Origin: Bacteroidales bacterium UBA3290 | Lineage (GTDB): Bacteria; Bacteroidota; Bacteroidia; Bacteroidales; UBA932 | Direction: 5' to 3' | Length of the DNA stretch: 64,000 nt | Assembly (NCBI GenBank): GCA_002361615.1 | Contig: DETK01000010.1 | Coordinates: 34,099-98,098 of the forward strand | Shown: positions 61,633-64,000 of the stretch, one piece after another | Layout of the letters: each line of letters starts with the position of its first letter | How positions within the stretch are numbered: position 1 is the stretch's first letter | The notes under the pieces: generated by a model | What the model saw: the letters and a program-made list of their open reading frames with translations, nothing else | Told to the model about the DNA's origin: nothing | Databases searched by the model: none | Made by a program: the position numbers and the translations under genes

Positions 61633-62918
61633 CCGCGATGGGCAGCCTCCAGCGCCTGTTTCAGGTCCTCGATCAAGTCGTCGGCATCTTCCAGGCCGAT
61701 GCTCAGCCGCATCAGGCCCGGGTCGATGCCCGCAGCCCGCAGCTGCGCATCGCTCAGCTGCCGGTGCGTATGCGAAGCGGGATGCAGGATGCAGCTGTGG
61801 CAGTCGGCCACGTGGGTCTCGATCGTGACCAGCCGCAAGGCGTCCATAAAGCGGTTGTCAAAGTCCCGGCCTCCCTTGAGACCAAGGCAGAGCACGCCGC
61901 TGGTGCCATCGGGAAGATATTTCCGGGCCCTTTCGTAATCCTTGTCTCCCTTCAGGCCGGGATATTTCACCCAGGCCACATCGGGGTGTTGTTCCAGGAA
62001 CTGGGCCACGACCAGCGCACTCGCGCAGTGGCGGGGAACCCGCAAATGCAGCGTCTGCAGGCCGAGATTCAGGTAGAAGGCGTTCTGCGGGCTCTGGATC
62101 GAACCCAGGTCCCGCATCAGGTGCGTGGTAGCCTTGGTAATGTAAGCAGCCTTGCCGAACGCTTTTGTATAGACAAGCCCGTGATAGGAGGCGTCAGGGG
62201 TGCAAAGCCCCGGGAACTTTTCGGCATGCGCCTCCCAATCAAAACGGCCGCTGTCAACCAGCGCACCGCCGACGGCCACGCCGTGACCGTCCATATACTT
62301 GGTCGTAGAGTGCGTCACGATATCGGCACCCCATTCGAACGGGCGGCAGTTGACTGGTGTGGGGAAGGTATTGTCGACGATCAGAGGCACGCCGTGCGCA
62401 TGGGCGATACGGGCGAATTTCTCGATGTCGAGCACCTCCACGCCGGGATTCGACAGCGTCTCGCCGAAGAGGAGCTTCGTCTCCGGCCGGAAGGCTGCCG
62501 CGATGGTTTCCTCCGGATCGTCGGGATTGACGAAAGTCACGCCGATGCCCAGCTTCTGGAGGGTGACACCCAGCAGGTTGAAGGTACCTCCATAGATGTT
62601 GGCGGCACTGACGATATGGTCGCCGGCGCAGCAGATATTCAGGCAGGCGAACAGATTGGCCGCCTGACCCGATGCGGTCAGCATCGCACCCACGCCTCCT
62701 TCCAGGTCGGCGATCTTGGCGGCTACGTGGTCGTTGGTCGGGTTCTGGAGCCGGGTATAGAAATACCCGCTCTCCTCCAGGTCGAACAGCCGGCCCATCT
62801 GGTCGGAAGTCTCATATTTGAAGGTCGTGCTCTGGATGATCGGAATCTGTCGGGGTTCCCCTTTGCCGGGCTTGTAGCCCGCCTGCACGCAGCGCGTGCC
62901 GATGCCTTGCTTGCTCAT
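61629..62918 (-). CDS. metY: O-acetylhomoserine sulfhydrylase
   Basis: The 429-residue PLP enzyme makes homocysteine from O-acetylhomoserine and sulfide. It contains IIQSTTFKYETSDQMGRLFD, SGYFYTRLQNPTNDHVAAKI, AMLTASGQAANLFACLNICC, ETLSNPGVEVLDIEKFARIA, the PLP lysine K207 in VTHSTTKYMDGHGVAVGGAL, and a C-terminal HPASHTHRQLSDAQLRAAGI. The length is typical. The start MSKQGIGTRCVQ was chosen over one 17 codons upstream because a promoter (62939-62969) lies there. First gene of the metY-metX-thrA run and divergent from the Lrp regulator. Confidence 0.95.
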   Translation of the reverse strand: MSKQGIGTRCVQAGYKPGKGEPRQIPIIQSTTFKYETSDQMGRLFDLEESGYFYTRLQNPTNDHVAAKIADLEGGVGAMLTASGQAANLFACLNICCAGDHIVSAANIYGGTFNLLGVTLQKLGIGVTFVNPDDPEETIAAAFRPETKLLFGETLSNPGVEVLDIEKFARIAHAHGVPLIVDNTFPTPVNCRPFEWGADIVTHSTTKYMDGHGVAVGGALVDSGRFDWEAHAEKFPGLCTPDASYHGLVYTKAFGKAAYITKATTHLMRDLGSIQSPQNAFYLNLGLQTLHLRVPRHCASALVVAQFLEQHPDVAWVKYPGLKGDKDYERARKYLPDGTSGVLCLGLKGGRDFDNRFMDALRLVTIETHVADCHSCILHPASHTHRQLSDAQLRAAGIDPGLMRLSIGLEDADDLIEDLKQALEAAHRG

Positions 62919-62938
62919 TGTTCTCTCAGGTTTTGCTG

Positions 62939-62969
62939 CAAAGATAGAGGGAAGGAAAAAACCGCGCAA
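62939..62969 (-). promoter_or_regulatory. Bacteroidota-type promoter of metY-metX-thrA
   Basis: On the minus strand, TTG (62969-62967), a 20-bp spacer and TATCTTTG (62946-62939) match the -33/-7 consensus; the metY start is 20 bp downstream. A second -7 candidate in the other direction, TATATTTG (62998-63005), serves the Lrp gene. The AT-rich stretch between them is a plausible Lrp site. Confidence 0.65.
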
Positions 62970-63040
62970 TAGTCTGGAAAAATTTGGAAAATATTTCTAT
63001 ATTTGCCATAATTATTGATTCAATTAGAAAATTATTCTAA

Positions 63041-63496
63041 ATGATTGATGAAACTGATATAAAAATTCTTCGCGCTTTGCAGGAGGATGCGCGGCAGACG
63101 ACGAAAGAGCTGGCAGCGAAGGTCAACCTTTCGACGACGCCGGTGTTTGAACGGCTCAAACGCCTGGAACGTGAAGGCTACATCCGGCAGTACGTGGCCA
63201 TCCTCGACGCCGAGAAACTCGACCTGGGCTTCGAGGTCTACTGCTCCGTCAAGCTGAAACAGATGTCGCGCGACGTAGCCCGCGACTTCACCCGGATGAT
63301 CCGTCAGATTCCCCAGGTGGCCGAATGTTACAACATCTCGGGCGAATACGACTACCTGCTGAAGATCCGCGCCCGCAATATGAAGCAGTACAACGATTTC
63401 ATTATCAACACGCTAGGTACCCTCGACACCATCGGCAGCATCCAGTCGTCCTTCGTGATGAACGAGATCAAGCACAGTTACGGCCTCTGTCTATGA
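63041..63496 (+). CDS. Lrp/AsnC-family transcriptional regulator
   Basis: The 151-residue protein begins MIDETDIKILRALQEDARQT and has the winged helix-turn-helix (TKELAAKVNLSTTPVFERLK, ~20-39) and a C-terminal effector-binding RAM domain (~65-148; VEAGY-like KLDLGFEVYCSVKLKQMSRD, VAECYNISGEYDYLLKIRAR). Lrp proteins sense amino acids and control amino-acid genes. It is divergent from metY-metX-thrA with a 122-bp shared region, so it is likely to regulate that operon and itself. The UvrA-like gene overlaps its stop by 4 bp. Confidence 0.93.
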   Translation: MIDETDIKILRALQEDARQTTKELAAKVNLSTTPVFERLKRLEREGYIRQYVAILDAEKLDLGFEVYCSVKLKQMSRDVARDFTRMIRQIPQVAECYNISGEYDYLLKIRARNMKQYNDFIINTLGTLDTIGSIQSSFVMNEIKHSYGLCL

Positions 63497-64000
63497 ACAG
63501 TTTCGACACTATCAGGATCCGCGGGGCGCGGGAGAACAACCTGCGCAATATCTCGCTCGACATACCGAAATACAAGATCACCATTTTCACCGGCGTATCC
63601 GGCTCGGGCAAGAGCTCCCTGGTGATGGACACCATCGCGGCGAAGAGCCGCCGGGAGCTCAATGACACCTTCCCCACCTTCGTGCAGCAGTATCTCCCGA
63701 AATACGGACGCCCGAAGGTCGACTCCATCGAGGGCCTACCCATCGCCATCGTCATCGACCAGAAGAAGCCGGCGCAGAATTCCCGCTCTACCGTCGGCAC
63801 ATACACGGATATCTACGCGCTGCTGCGCCTGCTCTTTTCGCGCGTAGGCAAGCCTTTCGTGGGCTATTCCGACAGTTTCAGCTTCAACCATCCGCAAGGC
63901 AGCTGTCCGCGATGCGCCGGCCTGGGCGAGATCCGGGAGCTCGACATCCACAAACTCGTGGATTTCGACAAGAGCCTCAACGACGAGGACACCATCCACT
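63493..64000 (+). CDS. UvrA-like ABC ATPase (5' part, runs off the window)
   Basis: About 169 residues are visible, starting MNSFDTIRIRGARENNLRNI. Walker A is GVSGSGKSSLVMDT, followed by QQYLPKYGRPKVDSIEGLPI, AIVIDQKKPAQNSRSTVGTY, LRLLFSRVGKPF and the zinc-binding start CPRCAGLGEI. This is UvrA-type sequence. The changed region around YLPKYGRPK and the absence of the long first insertion fit the UvrA2/DrrC-like paralogs more than the housekeeping UvrA, but the rest of the gene is needed. It overlaps the Lrp gene (ATGA), so the two are co-expressed. Confidence 0.85.
   Translation, partial: MNSFDTIRIRGARENNLRNISLDIPKYKITIFTGVSGSGKSSLVMDTIAAKSRRELNDTFPTFVQQYLPKYGRPKVDSIEGLPIAIVIDQKKPAQNSRSTVGTYTDIYALLRLLFSRVGKPFVGYSDSFSFNHPQGSCPRCAGLGEIRELDIHKLVDFDKSLNDEDTIH

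Overview
This window looks like a chromosomal segment of an uncultured or gut-type Bacteroidota, probably order Bacteroidales with fairly high GC. The basis is lineage-typical content: a SusC/SusD pair, FecR-type anti-sigma factors with DUF4974, TlpA/DUF4369 thioredoxin lipoproteins, BACON lipoproteins, a CreD protein, DUF3857 proteins, the serC-serA-DUF1015 cluster, and promoters with the Bacteroidota TAnnTTTG -7 box. Genus cannot be fixed from the sequence alone. No tRNA, rRNA or CRISPR array was seen.

Layout. 1-5.7 kb: accessory zone with the 5' part of an XRE regulator, an MG2-like surface protein, a TlpA lipoprotein, an internally deleted IS30-family element, and a REP-associated Y1 (HUH) transposase flanked by near-identical palindromic repeats. 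5.7-8.6 kb: creD and glutamine synthetase. 8.6-19.6 kb: an ECF sigma factor, two paralogous BACON lipoproteins, a small FecR-like anti-sigma, an STN-containing TonB receptor and two lipoproteins resembling the rSAM/lipoprotein family. Four copies of a 28-bp ECF-type promoter motif tie these together. recQ, an FKBP isomerase and a VapC-type toxin-antitoxin pair sit among them.

19.6-31.8 kb: an AAA ATPase (DUF4143 type) whose promoter carries three 33-bp direct repeats, two translationally coupled DUF3857/transglutaminase-like proteins, a repeat-rich envelope protein, miaA, a YigZ protein and serC-serA-DUF1015. 31.8-37.3 kb: an outer-membrane beta-barrel protein followed by two long coiled-coil lipoproteins that share their first ~505 residues but have unrelated C-termini. 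37.3-51 kb: an ECF sigma/FecR pair converging on a susC-susD-DsbD-like-tlpA-tlpA operon, preceded by another tlpA and dsbD; this looks like a SusCD system tied to periplasmic thiol reduction.

51-64 kb: a serine hydrolase, a MalY aminotransferase/DUF3737/MATE/aldo-keto reductase set with overlapping genes, then aspartate-family biosynthesis (asd, thrA, metX, metY) read leftward, with an Lrp/AsnC regulator diverging from metY and the start of a UvrA-like ATPase. The gap between thrA and asd holds a large nested palindrome bracketed by C-rich and telomere-like G-rich tracts.

The most promising items for novelty are the RAYT/REP cluster, the 28-bp ECF regulon, the palindrome/G-quadruplex element, the 33-bp repeats at the ATPase promoter, and the SusCD-thioredoxin-DsbD locus. 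All functional statements are from reading motifs; no database search was run.
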